DNA of 16,400 nt from Gammaproteobacteria bacterium (lineage in GTDB: Bacteria > Pseudomonadota > Gammaproteobacteria > UWMA-0217): positions 1 to 16,400 of the forward strand of contig DRPO01000501.1 in assembly GCA_011330835.1 (NCBI GenBank). Direction: 5' to 3'. Within the stretch, counting starts at the first letter, position 1; every line of letters begins with the position of its first letter. Shown one piece after another: positions 6,161 through 13,868 of the stretch. The translations under genes and the position numbers were made by a program. The notes below the pieces were generated by a model. The model was given only the letters and a program-made list of their open reading frames with translations. It did not search any database and was not told the origin of the DNA.

Positions 6161-8662
6161 ATGAAACGTATTCTTATCAACGCCACGCAGCAGGAAGAGT
6201 TGCGTGTAGCCATCGTCGATGGACAGAAACTCTATAACCTCGATATTGAAGTCCCGTCCAGAGAACAGAAGAAATCCAGCATCTTCAAGGGTAAGGTTAC
6301 CCGGGTAGAGCCCAGCCTCGAAGCCTGTTTCGTCGATTACGGCGCCGAGCGTCACGGGTTTCTGCCATTCAAGGAAATCACCCGGGAATACTGGAGCGAA
6401 GAAGCCAAAGAGGCGGAAAAACGTCCCTCCATCAAGGATGCGATCAAGCCCAACCAGGAACTGATCGTCCAAGTCGAGAAGGAGGAGCGCGGCAACAAGG
6501 GCGCGGCGCTGACCACCAAGATCAGTCTGGCGGGGCGCTATTCCGTCCTGATGCCGACCGAGGCGCGCGCCGGCGGCGTGTCGCGGCGCATCGAGGGCGA
6601 GGATCGCGCCCAGGTGCGGGAAGCTTTCGCCCAGGTCAACAAGCCGGAAAACATGGGCGCCATCGTGCGCACCGCCGGCGTCGGGCGCAGTTCGGAAGAG
6701 TTGCAATGGGATCTGGACTACCTCGTCACGCTGTGGGAGGCGATCGACAAGGCTGCGGCGGAAAAGCCCGCGCCGTTTCTGATCTATCACGACAGCAGTG
6801 TCATCATTCGCGCGCTGCGGGATCACTACGATCGCGACATCGCCCAGATCATTATCGACAACCCCGAGATCTACCAGCAGGCCGAGGATTTCGTCCGGCA
6901 GGTTATGCCGCACAACCTCAAGAAGCTGAAACTCTACCAGGATCCCACCCCGCTGTTCAGCCGCTTTCAGATCGAATCCCAGATCGAGTCCGCGTTTCAG
7001 CGCGAGGTGCGGCTGCCGTCCGGCGGCGCCATCGTCATCGATCCCACCGAGGCGTTGACCTCGATCGACATCAACTCCGGTCGCGCCACCAAGGGCGCCG
7101 ATATCGAAGAGACGGCGTTGCAAACCAACCTTGAAGCCGCCGCGGAAATCGCGCGACAACTGCGGTTGCGGGATCTCGGCGGGCTGTTCGTCATCGACTT
7201 CATCGACATGCTTTCCAGCAAGAATCAGCGTGAAGTGGAGAACAGGCTGCGTCAGGAGCTGAAGATGGACCGGGCGCGGGTGCGCACCGGTCGGATCTCC
7301 CGTTTCGGCCTGCTGGAGCTTTCGCGGCAACGGTTGCGCCCCTCGCTGGGGGAATCCAGTCAGGAAGTCTGCCGGCTCTGTCAGGGGCAGGGCACCGTGC
7401 GCAGCGCGGAATCGCTGTCGCTGTCGATCCTGCGGCTGATCGGCGAAGAAGCCGCCAAGGAGCATACCGGCACGGTCGTCGCGCATCTGCCGGTGGACGT
7501 GGCGACCTTCCTGCTCAACGAAAAACGGGGCGATATCACCCGGATCGAAGCGTCGCAAAAGGTCCGGGTCGTCTTGGTGCCGGATCACAATTTCGAGCGT
7601 CCGCATTACAAGCTCGAGCGGCTGCGCAAGAGCGAAAAGGAACACTCGGCGGTCCATTCCGCCAGCTATGACCTGATCGAAAAGAAAGATCCCGAGCTGG
7701 ATCAGTTGCTGATCCAGGAGCGGCCCGAACCGCTGTCGCAGCAGGCGGCGGTGCAATCCGTCCGGGTCGAGGCCGCGCCGCCGCCACCGGCGCCCGCCGG
7801 GCCACAGCCAGCGCCTCAGGCCAGCGTCGAACAACCTGGCTTGTTTGTGCGAATGTGGAAAAGCCTGTTCGGAACCGGAACCCCGGCTGACGAGGCGAAG
7901 GAAGAAGAAACTCAAGCCGCCAGAGGACGGCAAGGCCAACAGCGGCGCAATGCCCCGCGGCGCGGAGGCAAATCTGGCGGCGGACGCCGGGGCGGTCGCC
8001 AGCAAAGCGCCCGAAGCGGCGCCAATCGTCAGCAGAACAAGGGAAGCAAGGAGAATGCGGCGGAGAAGCGCGAAATCGGTGGCGCTGGAGATAACGCTGG
8101 CCAACAGGGCGCCGCGCCGACGCGAAAAGCCAATACGCGTTCGCGTCGCCGATCCAATCGCAGGCGCGGCGGACGAGGCAATCGCGGCAACCCGCAATCT
8201 CAGCCGCAGAATCAGCAGCAGAATCAGCAAAAGGATCAGCAAAAGGATCAGCAAAAGGATCAGCAAAAGGATCAGCAAAAGGATCAGCGGAAACCGGCGG
8301 GCGGCAAGTCGCCGGCGGCGAGCGCCAAAGAGCAGGAGAATAAGCCGCAGCCCGCCGAAAAGCCTTCATCGGCCTCGAAAGGAAAGTCCGCCGAATCGAA
8401 ATCCGATAAGCCCCGGCAGGCTCGGGAAAAACCGCCTGAAAAAGCGCCAGCGGAGAACGATAAAGCGCTGGAAAAAGGCGAAGGATCTCGATCCGGCAAG
8501 AAATCCGTCGCTGATAAATCGGCGCCCGCGGACTCGGATAGAAAGTCATCGCCCACGAGATCGGCGTCAACCACCGAAGGCCAATTTCAAAGCGCCAGTT
8601 CCTCCGGGAGCAAAAGCGCCAACCCGCCGCCCGGCCCGCAAGGGGCGGGCGATAACGGCTAA
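6161..8662 (+). CDS. rne: Ribonuclease E
   Basis: RNase E is the endonuclease that starts most mRNA decay and processes rRNA and tRNA, and it scaffolds the degradosome at the inner membrane. The 833-residue protein is shorter than E. coli Rne (1061), with the loss in the C-terminal half. The catalytic half matches E. coli residue for residue: S1 domain (about 35-125), metal ligands D303 (TSIDINS) and D346 (VIDFIDM), Zn-link C404 and C407 (CRLC). After residue 530 the chain becomes low-complexity. GLFVRMWKSLFG (560-571) fits the amphipathic membrane-anchoring helix, and two Arg/Gly-rich stretches (about 588-630 and 650-675) look like RNA-binding sites. A Gln/Lys/Asp tandem repeat follows, then a Lys/Ser/Pro/Glu-rich tail. 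Enolase and PNPase docking motifs could not be recognised. Confidence 0.97.
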   Translation: MKRILINATQQEELRVAIVDGQKLYNLDIEVPSREQKKSSIFKGKVTRVEPSLEACFVDYGAERHGFLPFKEITREYWSEEAKEAEKRPSIKDAIKPNQELIVQVEKEERGNKGAALTTKISLAGRYSVLMPTEARAGGVSRRIEGEDRAQVREAFAQVNKPENMGAIVRTAGVGRSSEELQWDLDYLVTLWEAIDKAAAEKPAPFLIYHDSSVIIRALRDHYDRDIAQIIIDNPEIYQQAEDFVRQVMPHNLKKLKLYQDPTPLFSRFQIESQIESAFQREVRLPSGGAIVIDPTEALTSIDINSGRATKGADIEETALQTNLEAAAEIARQLRLRDLGGLFVIDFIDMLSSKNQREVENRLRQELKMDRARVRTGRISRFGLLELSRQRLRPSLGESSQEVCRLCQGQGTVRSAESLSLSILRLIGEEAAKEHTGTVVAHLPVDVATFLLNEKRGDITRIEASQKVRVVLVPDHNFERPHYKLERLRKSEKEHSAVHSASYDLIEKKDPELDQLLIQERPEPLSQQAAVQSVRVEAAPPPPAPAGPQPAPQASVEQPGLFVRMWKSLFGTGTPADEAKEEETQAARGRQGQQRRNAPRRGGKSGGGRRGGRQQSARSGANRQQNKGSKENAAEKREIGGAGDNAGQQGAAPTRKANTRSRRRSNRRRGGRGNRGNPQSQPQNQQQNQQKDQQKDQQKDQQKDQQKDQRKPAGGKSPAASAKEQENKPQPAEKPSSASKGKSAESKSDKPRQAREKPPEKAPAENDKALEKGEGSRSGKKSVADKSAPADSDRKSSPTRSASTTEGQFQSASSSGSKSANPPPGPQGAGDNG
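8209..8289 (+). repeat. 12-bp in-frame tandem repeat in the rne tail
   Basis: GGATCAGCAAAA occurs four times without change (8233-8280). It is preceded by GAATCAGCAAAA (8221-8232) and GAATCAGCAGCA (8209-8220) and followed by a partial unit. It encodes DQQK-type repeats. The 12-bp period keeps the frame, so copy-number changes by slippage would vary tail length without breaking the protein. Confidence 0.92.
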
Positions 8663-8671
8663 CCCGCCCTT
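8641..8671 (+). other. Inverted repeat across the rne stop codon
   Basis: GGGCGGG (8643-8649) pairs with CCCGCCC (8663-8669) around a 13-nt loop that contains the TAA stop, and the stem can extend by a G-U and an A-U pair. There is no T-run, so it is not a typical intrinsic terminator. It could protect the rne 3' end or dampen readthrough to cysM, which starts 25 bp after the stop. Confidence 0.35.
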
Positions 8672-8687
8672 GGAGCGCAATCAAACC

Positions 8688-9584
8688 ATGACTGACTTGA
8701 CCGTGGACCGAATCATCGGCGGTACGCCGCTGGTGCGCCTGCGACGGCTGGATACGGGTTCGAATAGCCTGCTGTTGAAGCTGGAGGGCCAGAACCCCGC
8801 GGGCTCGGTGAAGGATCGTCCGGCGCTGGGGATGATTCTGGGCGCCCAGTCGCGCGGTGAGATTCGTCCCGGCGATACGCTGATCGAGGCGACTTCCGGC
8901 AATACCGGCATCGCGCTGGCGATGGCGGCGGCGATTCTGGGCTACCGGATGACGCTGATCATGCCGGAAACCATGAGCAAGGAGCGTCGCGCGAGCATGG
9001 CGGCTTATGGGGCGCGCTTGATCCTGGTCTCCGAGGCGGAAGGGATGGAGGGCGCCCGCGACCTGGCGCTGCGCATGCAGGAAAAAGGGAAGGGCAAGGT
9101 GCTCGACCAGTTTTCCAACCCCGATAATCCACTGGCGCACTATCGAACCACCGGGCCGGAGATCTGGCGCGATACCGGCGGCGAAATCACCCATTTCATC
9201 AGCGCCATGGGCACCACTGGCACGATCATGGGAACGGGGCGCTATCTCAAGGAACAAAGCGATAGCGTTCAGATTGTCGGCGTGCATCCGGCCGAAGGTG
9301 CGTCGATCCCGGGCATTCGCAAGTGGCCGGAGGCCTATCTGCCGTCGATCTACGATCCGTCGCTGGTGGATCGGATTCTCGAGGTGACGCAGTCCGAGGC
9401 CGAGGAGATGACGCGCCGCCTGGCCCGGGAGGAAGGGATTTTCTGCGGCGTCTCCTCGGGCGGCGCGGTCGCCGCGGCGCTGAAGCTGGCGGCGGAACTG
9501 GAAGAGGCGACGCTGGTGGCGATTGTCTGCGACCGGGGCGACCGGTATATTTCCACGGGTGTTTTTCCGGCGGAGTCCGCATGA
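8688..9584 (+). CDS. cysM: Cysteine synthase B (O-acetylserine sulfhydrylase B)
   Basis: A PLP enzyme that makes cysteine from O-acetylserine and sulfide; the B isozyme can also use thiosulfate. The 298-residue protein has the PLP lysine K42 in NPAGSVKDRPAL, the substrate loop TSGNTGIALAMAAA, the PLP-phosphate loop SAMGTTGTIMGTG, and GIFCGVSSGGA. CysM rather than CysK is indicated by the close match to E. coli CysM through RRASMAAYGARLILV, the GMEGARDLAL segment, IPGIRKWPEAYLPSI and the terminal CDRGDRYISTGVF. Start ATG at 8688 with GGAGCG about 10 nt upstream; the frame is open far upstream inside rne, but that part is only a shadow of the rne coding sequence. It follows rne by 25 bp and overlaps the exonuclease gene (ATGA). 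Confidence 0.96.
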   Translation: MTDLTVDRIIGGTPLVRLRRLDTGSNSLLLKLEGQNPAGSVKDRPALGMILGAQSRGEIRPGDTLIEATSGNTGIALAMAAAILGYRMTLIMPETMSKERRASMAAYGARLILVSEAEGMEGARDLALRMQEKGKGKVLDQFSNPDNPLAHYRTTGPEIWRDTGGEITHFISAMGTTGTIMGTGRYLKEQSDSVQIVGVHPAEGASIPGIRKWPEAYLPSIYDPSLVDRILEVTQSEAEEMTRRLAREEGIFCGVSSGGAVAAALKLAAELEEATLVAIVCDRGDRYISTGVFPAESA

Positions 9585-10351
9585 ATGTCATGGTTTTCGA
9601 TATCGAGACCATCCCCGATACCGAGGGTGGAGCTCGCCTCTATGGCCTGGACGGTCTGCCCGAAAAGGAGGTCGGCAAAGCGATGCAGCAAATGCGGCTG
9701 CAAAAGACCGGGCGGGATTTCATGGCGCATCATCTGCATCGGATCGTCGCCATCTCCATCGTTTTTCAGCACGGGAGCCACGTCAAGGTCTGGTCGCTGG
9801 GCGAGCCCGATTCGCCGGAGGAAGAACTCATCAAGCGCTTTTTCGACGGGCTGGATAGATATACACCGACGCTGGTGACCTGGAATGGCTCCGGTTTCGA
9901 CCTGCCGGTGATTCATTATCGCGCGTTGCGTCATGGCGTCCCCGCGCCGCGATACTGGGAGACCGGCGAGGAAGACAGCGCCTTTCGCTTCAACAATTAT
10001 CTCAACCGTTTCCAGTGGCGGCATACCGATCTGATGGACGTGCTGGCGGGCTACCAGATGCGCGCCGCCGCGCCGCTGGACGAAGTCGCCACATTGCTCG
10101 GTTTTCCCGGCAAGATGGGCATGAGCGGCGCGAAGGTCTGGGACGCCTGGCTGGAAGGCGATATCGAGGGGATTCGCAATTATTGCGAGACCGATGTGTT
10201 GAACACTTACCTGGTCTATCTGCGCTTCCAGTTGATGCGCGGTCAGTTGACCGACGAGGGGCTGTTCAACGCCTACGAGCAACTGCGCGAGGTGTTGGAC
10301 AACTCCGGCAAGCCGCACCTGATGGAATTTTCCAACGCCTGGGTGGCGTGA
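9581..10351 (+). CDS. Predicted DEDDy 3'-5' exonuclease (PolB-like proofreading domain), 256 aa
   Basis: A stand-alone RNase H-fold exonuclease related to the proofreading domain of family B polymerases. The four acidic ligands and the Tyr can be seen: D7 and E9 in FDIETIP, D107 in TWNGSGFDLPV, and Y201/D205 in YCETDVLNTY, which makes it the DEDDy subtype. LPEKEVGKAMQQMRLQKTG between motifs I and II and the HRIVAIS segment are typical of this uncharacterised family; no polymerase domain is attached. The start ATG at 9581 overlaps the cysM stop, so translation is coupled. Nucleic-acid substrate and role are unknown. It is followed by a palindromic repeat and then rlmD. Confidence 0.88.
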   Translation: MNVMVFDIETIPDTEGGARLYGLDGLPEKEVGKAMQQMRLQKTGRDFMAHHLHRIVAISIVFQHGSHVKVWSLGEPDSPEEELIKRFFDGLDRYTPTLVTWNGSGFDLPVIHYRALRHGVPAPRYWETGEEDSAFRFNNYLNRFQWRHTDLMDVLAGYQMRAAAPLDEVATLLGFPGKMGMSGAKVWDAWLEGDIEGIRNYCETDVLNTYLVYLRFQLMRGQLTDEGLFNAYEQLREVLDNSGKPHLMEFSNAWVA

Positions 10352-10381
10352 TCGCGACAAGTTGGCGAACCATCGAACCGC

Positions 10382-10464
10382 GCAGGGTGGATCAAGCGAA
10401 GCGGATCCACCGCTGTGCGAAGTCATGCGGTGGATCCGTCGCTACGCTCCTTGATCCGCCCTAC
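10382..10464. repeat. Large imperfect inverted repeat (GTAGGGTGGATCAAG-type element)
   Basis: The left arm (10382-10413, beginning GCAGGGTGGATCAAGCGAAG) is repeated inverted in the right arm (10427-10464), with a few indels and a loop of about 13 nt. The ends read GCAGGGTGGATCAAG and, inverted, GTAGGGCGGATCAAG. Similar stem-loop elements are dispersed in many proteobacterial genomes and some are linked to RAYT transposases; none is seen here. It lies between the exonuclease gene and rlmD and could form a strong RNA hairpin, but no T-run follows. Confidence 0.8.
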
Positions 10465-10486
10465 ATTTAATGACTCCAAGGTATTC

Positions 10487-11821
10487 ATGGGACGAAGAAG
10501 ACGACGCAAGGCGCCGCCGCGCGGTGAATTCGAGGCCAAGATCGAATCCCTGAGCCACGACGGTCGCGGCGTGACTCACATCGACGGCAAGACCGTTTTT
10601 CTCGACGGCGCGCTGCCTGATGAGCGAGTGCTGTTCGAATATACAGCCACCTCCCGCAAGCACGACGAAGGGCGAGTGAACCAGGTATTGGAGGCCTCGC
10701 CCGATCGGGTCGAGCCGCGATGCGCTTCGTTCCGGCTGTGCGGCGGTTGCAGCCTGCAACATCTCGATCCGGATCGGCAACTGGCGTTCAAGCAGCAGTC
10801 CATGCTGGAAGGGCTGGAGCGGATCGGCAAGGTGACGCCGGAGCAGGTGCTGGAGCCGCTGAGGGCCGGGATCTGGGGCTACCGTCGCAAGGCGCGGCTG
10901 GGCGTGCGCCATGTGCGCAAGAAGGATCGCGTGCTGGTCGGCTTTCGCGAAAAGCGCAACAGCTTCATCACCGATGTGTCCGACTGTCCGGTGCTGGACG
11001 AGCGGGTGGGCGCGCGGCTGACCGAGATCGGCGCGATGATCCACTCGCTGGATGCCCGCGCCACGCTGCCGCAGATCGAGGTTGCGATCACGGATGACCG
11101 GGTGGCGTTGGTGTTTCGCCATCTGGAACCGTTGAGCGGCGATGACCGGGCGAAGCTGATCCGCTTTGGCGAACAATACGGTTTCGATCTCTACCTTCAG
11201 CCCGGCGGGCCGCACACGGTTCAGCCGCTGACCGAGGGCTGCGAAGCCTTGCGCTATCGCCATCCCGATTTCGATGTCGCCATCGAGTTCTCGCCGCTGG
11301 ATTTCACCCAGGTCAATGATGGCGTCAACCGTCTGATGGTGGCGCAAGCGGCAGCCTTGCTCGATCCCCGGCCCGACGACAGGGTGCTCGACCTGTTCTG
11401 CGGATTGGGCAATTTCACGCTGCCGCTGGCGCGTCGCGCCGCCGAGGTCGCTGGCGTGGAAGGCGACGCGGCGATGCTGGAGCGCGCCCGGCGCAACGCG
11501 GAGGCCAACGGGCTCCACAATACCCGCTATTTCGTCGCCGACCTGATGAGCGATGAGCTGGGGCAAGAGCCCTGGTTGCGCCAGCCGTGGAACAGGATCC
11601 TGCTCGATCCGCCGCGCAGCGGCGCCGCCGAGGCGATCCGCCATGTCGGCCAATTGGGGGCGCGGCGCATTGTCTATGTCTCCTGTCACCCCGGGACGCT
11701 GGCGCGCGACGCCGGCGAGCTGGTTCACGCGCACGGCTACCGGCTGACCCACGCCGGGGTGATGGATATGTTTCCCCATACCGCCCATGTCGAGTCGATG
11801 GCGGTGTTCGAAAAGGCCTGA
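10487..11821 (+). CDS. rlmD: 23S rRNA (uracil-1939-C5)-methyltransferase RlmD
   Basis: RlmD transfers a methyl group from SAM to C5 of U1939 in 23S rRNA. The 444-residue protein begins with a very basic tail (MGRRRRRKAPP), then a TRAM domain (about 13-70). The 4Fe-4S ligands are C79, C85, C88 (RCASFRLCGGC) and C167 (DVSDCPV). The methyltransferase domain has LDLFCGLGNF (301-310), DPPRSGA (374-380), the nucleophile C400 in YVSCHPGTLARD and the likely base E436 near the end. The start is ATG at 10487 with AAGG about 5 nt upstream. The frame is open to 10415, but that upstream part is encoded by the palindromic repeat and is not expected to be protein. cysM near rlmD is also seen in Pseudomonas. 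Confidence 0.96.
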   Translation: MGRRRRRKAPPRGEFEAKIESLSHDGRGVTHIDGKTVFLDGALPDERVLFEYTATSRKHDEGRVNQVLEASPDRVEPRCASFRLCGGCSLQHLDPDRQLAFKQQSMLEGLERIGKVTPEQVLEPLRAGIWGYRRKARLGVRHVRKKDRVLVGFREKRNSFITDVSDCPVLDERVGARLTEIGAMIHSLDARATLPQIEVAITDDRVALVFRHLEPLSGDDRAKLIRFGEQYGFDLYLQPGGPHTVQPLTEGCEALRYRHPDFDVAIEFSPLDFTQVNDGVNRLMVAQAAALLDPRPDDRVLDLFCGLGNFTLPLARRAAEVAGVEGDAAMLERARRNAEANGLHNTRYFVADLMSDELGQEPWLRQPWNRILLDPPRSGAAEAIRHVGQLGARRIVYVSCHPGTLARDAGELVHAHGYRLTHAGVMDMFPHTAHVESMAVFEKA

Positions 11822-11836
11822 GACGAGCGGACAGCG

Positions 11837-13036
11837 ATGAAGAACTATCTGGTCGTGACGGCGGGGTATTGGGCGTTCACGATTACCGATGGCGCGATAC
11901 GCATGCTGGTGGTGCTGTATTTCCACCGGCTGGGCTATTCGCCGCTCGAGATCGCGATGCTGTTTCTGTTCTATGAATTTTTCGGCATCGTCACCAACCT
12001 GGTCGGCGGCTGGCTGGGCGCGCGCATCGGCCTGAACCTGACGATGCAGATCGGCATGGCCCTGCAGATCGGGGCGCTGTTGATGCTGACCGCGCCGGAC
12101 GCCTGGTTGTCGGTGGCCTATGTCATGGCCGCGCAGGCGCTGTCGGGGATCGCCAAGGATCTGAACAAGATGTCGGCCAAGGCGAGCGTCAAGACGCTGG
12201 CGGGCGATGGCGAATCGCGCCTGTTCGCTTGGGTGGCGGTGCTGACGGGTTCGAAGAACGCGCTCAAGGGCGCCGGTTTTTTCATCGGCGCGGCGTTGAT
12301 GGAATGGCTCGGCTTTCGCGGCGCGCTGCGGGCGCTGGCCGGCCTGCTGGCGGCGGCGCTGGTCGCCACCGTGATCCTGTTGCCGCGCGGCGTTGGCCGG
12401 ATGAAATCGAAGCCGGGCTTCGCGCAGGTGTTCTCCAACACGCCCGAGGTCAACTGGCTGTCGGCGGCGCGGTTTTTTCTGTTCGGTTCGCGCGATGTCT
12501 GGTTCGTCGTCGGCCTGCCGGTTTTCCTCTCCGAAGCGCTGCACTGGGATTTCATGCAAGTTGGCGGCTTCATCGCCCTGTGGATCATCGGCTATGGCTT
12601 TATTCAGGCCGCCGCGCCGAAACTGATTCGCAACAGCCGCCACGGGCGCGGGCCTGGCGGGGGAACCGCGCGGCTGACCGCGCTGGCCCTGCTCGCCGCG
12701 CCCGTTGGCATCGCGCTGGGGCTGCGTTGGGGGCAGGATCCGGCTACCGTGCTGATTGGCGGCCTCATTGTGTTCGGCATCATCTTCGCCATCAATTCCG
12801 CCGTCCATTCCTACCTTATTCTGGCCTATTCCGATTTCGACAAGGTGTCGATGAATGTCGGTTTCTATTACATGGCCAATGCCGGGGGCAGGCTGGCGGG
12901 CACGGTTCTTTCCGGCTGGGCCTATCAGACGCAGGGGCTTGAGGGCTGCCTGTGGTGGTCCGCGGGTTTCGTGCTCGCGGCGCTGCTGCTCTCGCTGCCG
13001 TTGCCGGAAATCGCTTCTCAAGGAAATCCAGGTTAG
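11837..13036 (+). CDS. arsJ: Organoarsenical efflux MFS transporter ArsJ
   Basis: ArsJ exports 1-arseno-3-phosphoglycerate, made when a glyceraldehyde-3-phosphate dehydrogenase uses arsenate in place of phosphate; outside, the product breaks down to arsenate, so the pair gives arsenate resistance. The 399-residue protein is an inner-membrane MFS carrier with 11 or 12 hydrophobic segments. Family-typical stretches are YWAFTITDGAIRMLVVL at the start, EFFGIVTNLVGGWLGAR, SGIAKDLNKMSAK (103-115), LTGSKNALKGAGFF, RFFLFGSRDVWFVV and VGFYYMANAGGRLAGTVL. The start ATG at 11837 lies 15 bp after rlmD, so it may be read through from it; the Shine-Dalgarno is weak. No GAPDH, arsR or arsC gene is in the window. 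Identification rests on remembered ArsJ sequences and is strong. Confidence 0.9.
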   Translation: MKNYLVVTAGYWAFTITDGAIRMLVVLYFHRLGYSPLEIAMLFLFYEFFGIVTNLVGGWLGARIGLNLTMQIGMALQIGALLMLTAPDAWLSVAYVMAAQALSGIAKDLNKMSAKASVKTLAGDGESRLFAWVAVLTGSKNALKGAGFFIGAALMEWLGFRGALRALAGLLAAALVATVILLPRGVGRMKSKPGFAQVFSNTPEVNWLSAARFFLFGSRDVWFVVGLPVFLSEALHWDFMQVGGFIALWIIGYGFIQAAAPKLIRNSRHGRGPGGGTARLTALALLAAPVGIALGLRWGQDPATVLIGGLIVFGIIFAINSAVHSYLILAYSDFDKVSMNVGFYYMANAGGRLAGTVLSGWAYQTQGLEGCLWWSAGFVLAALLLSLPLPEIASQGNPG

Positions 13037-13839
13037 TTTCGCGCAATCCGGCTCAGAACGCGCGCGGCCGCGGCGAACCCGAAGCTTGCGGTGACGACCA
13101 CGGCGGAGCCGAAGCCGCCGGCGCAGTTCAGCCCGGAAGCGGCGGCTCCCCGGGGTTTGCGGGGCGTGACGTTTCCCGCGCCATCGGGATAGACGATGGT
13201 TTCTTCCGACCACAGCGCGGGAACCGAGAAGCGCCGGTCGGGGTTGACGGGAAAACCGTATTGCTGGCGCAACAGCTTGCGGGTCCTGGCCAGCAACGGG
13301 TCTTGCCGGCTGCGGCTGAGATCGGTGATTTTCAGCTTCAGCGGGTCGGTCATGCCGCCAGCGCCGCCGACCGTGAACAGCGCGATGCGCCGGCGGCGGC
13401 AGTGGGCGATCAGCGCGGCCTTGTCGCGGAAGTTGTCGATGCAGTCGATGACGTGGTCATAGCCGCGTTCAAGAATGTCCGCGAGGTTGTCCGGGGTGAT
13501 AAAGTCGTCGATCAGGTGGACCCGGCAGGCGGGATTGATGCCGGCGATCCGCTGGCGCAGCGCTTCGCCCTTGGCCAGGCCAAGCGTTTGCGAGGTGGCC
13601 TGGATCTGGCGGTTGATGTTGGATTCGGCCACGTGGTCCAGATCGACCAGGGTGAGTTCGCCGATGGCGCTGCGCGCCAGCGCTTCCACCGCCCAGGAGC
13701 CGACGCCGCCGAGGCCGATCACGCAGACATGCGCGCGCTCGAACCGGCGCCGGGCCGAGGCGCCGTAAACCCGGTCGACGCCGCCAAAGCGGCGTTCCAG
13801 GTCGGCCATGTCTTGAGGCGGGGGCGTATTGTCGGTCAC
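13033..13839 (-). CDS. tcdA: tRNA threonylcarbamoyladenosine dehydratase TcdA (CsdL)
   Basis: TcdA is an E1-like (ThiF/MoeB fold) enzyme that uses ATP to cyclise t6A37 in tRNA to ct6A. The 268-residue protein shows RFGGVDRVYGASA, the nucleotide loop GLGGVG (42-47), LTLVDLDHVAESNINRQIQA, GLAKGEALRQRIAGINP, DDFITPDN, IDCIDNFRDKAALI, GGAGGMTDP and NCAGGFGSAVVVTASFGF, in the same order as E. coli TcdA. The longest start is GTG at 13839; ATG at 13809 (residue 11) is a real alternative because neither has a clear Shine-Dalgarno and E. coli TcdA begins only a few residues before RFGG. Its TAA stop overlaps the arsJ TAG stop by 4 nt, and it diverges from gloC. No csdA or csdE lies alongside. Confidence 0.93.
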   Translation of the reverse strand: MTDNTPPPQDMADLERRFGGVDRVYGASARRRFERAHVCVIGLGGVGSWAVEALARSAIGELTLVDLDHVAESNINRQIQATSQTLGLAKGEALRQRIAGINPACRVHLIDDFITPDNLADILERGYDHVIDCIDNFRDKAALIAHCRRRRIALFTVGGAGGMTDPLKLKITDLSRSRQDPLLARTRKLLRQQYGFPVNPDRRFSVPALWSEETIVYPDGAGNVTPRKPRGAAASGLNCAGGFGSAVVVTASFGFAAAARVLSRIARN

Positions 13840-13868
13840 GGTATTCTGGTCGCAACAGGAGGTCTTTG

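Noticed and set aside
5962..6237. 91-codon frame in the rne leader
   Set aside because: TTG start without a ribosome site, overlaps the rne start out of frame, and no family resemblance.
6044..8278. 744-codon minus-strand open frame opposite rne
   Set aside because: It is antisense to a certain RNase E gene, its hydrophobic Leu/Ile repeat is only the complement of the 12-bp tandem repeat, and it resembles no known protein.
7845..8687. Upstream extension of the cysM frame through the rne tail
   Set aside because: It is an out-of-frame reading of rne (Arg/Lys/Ser low complexity); CysM proteins begin at MTDLTVDRIIGGTPL and there is a ribosome site before 8688.
10415..10486. N-terminal extension of RlmD
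   Set aside because: It is encoded by the palindromic repeat and the family begins with the basic tail at 10487.
10442..13213. 923-codon minus-strand open frame opposite rlmD and arsJ
   Set aside because: Composition (His, Gln, Arg, Asp rich) is typical of the reverse complement of GC-rich coding DNA, and both plus-strand genes are unmistakable.
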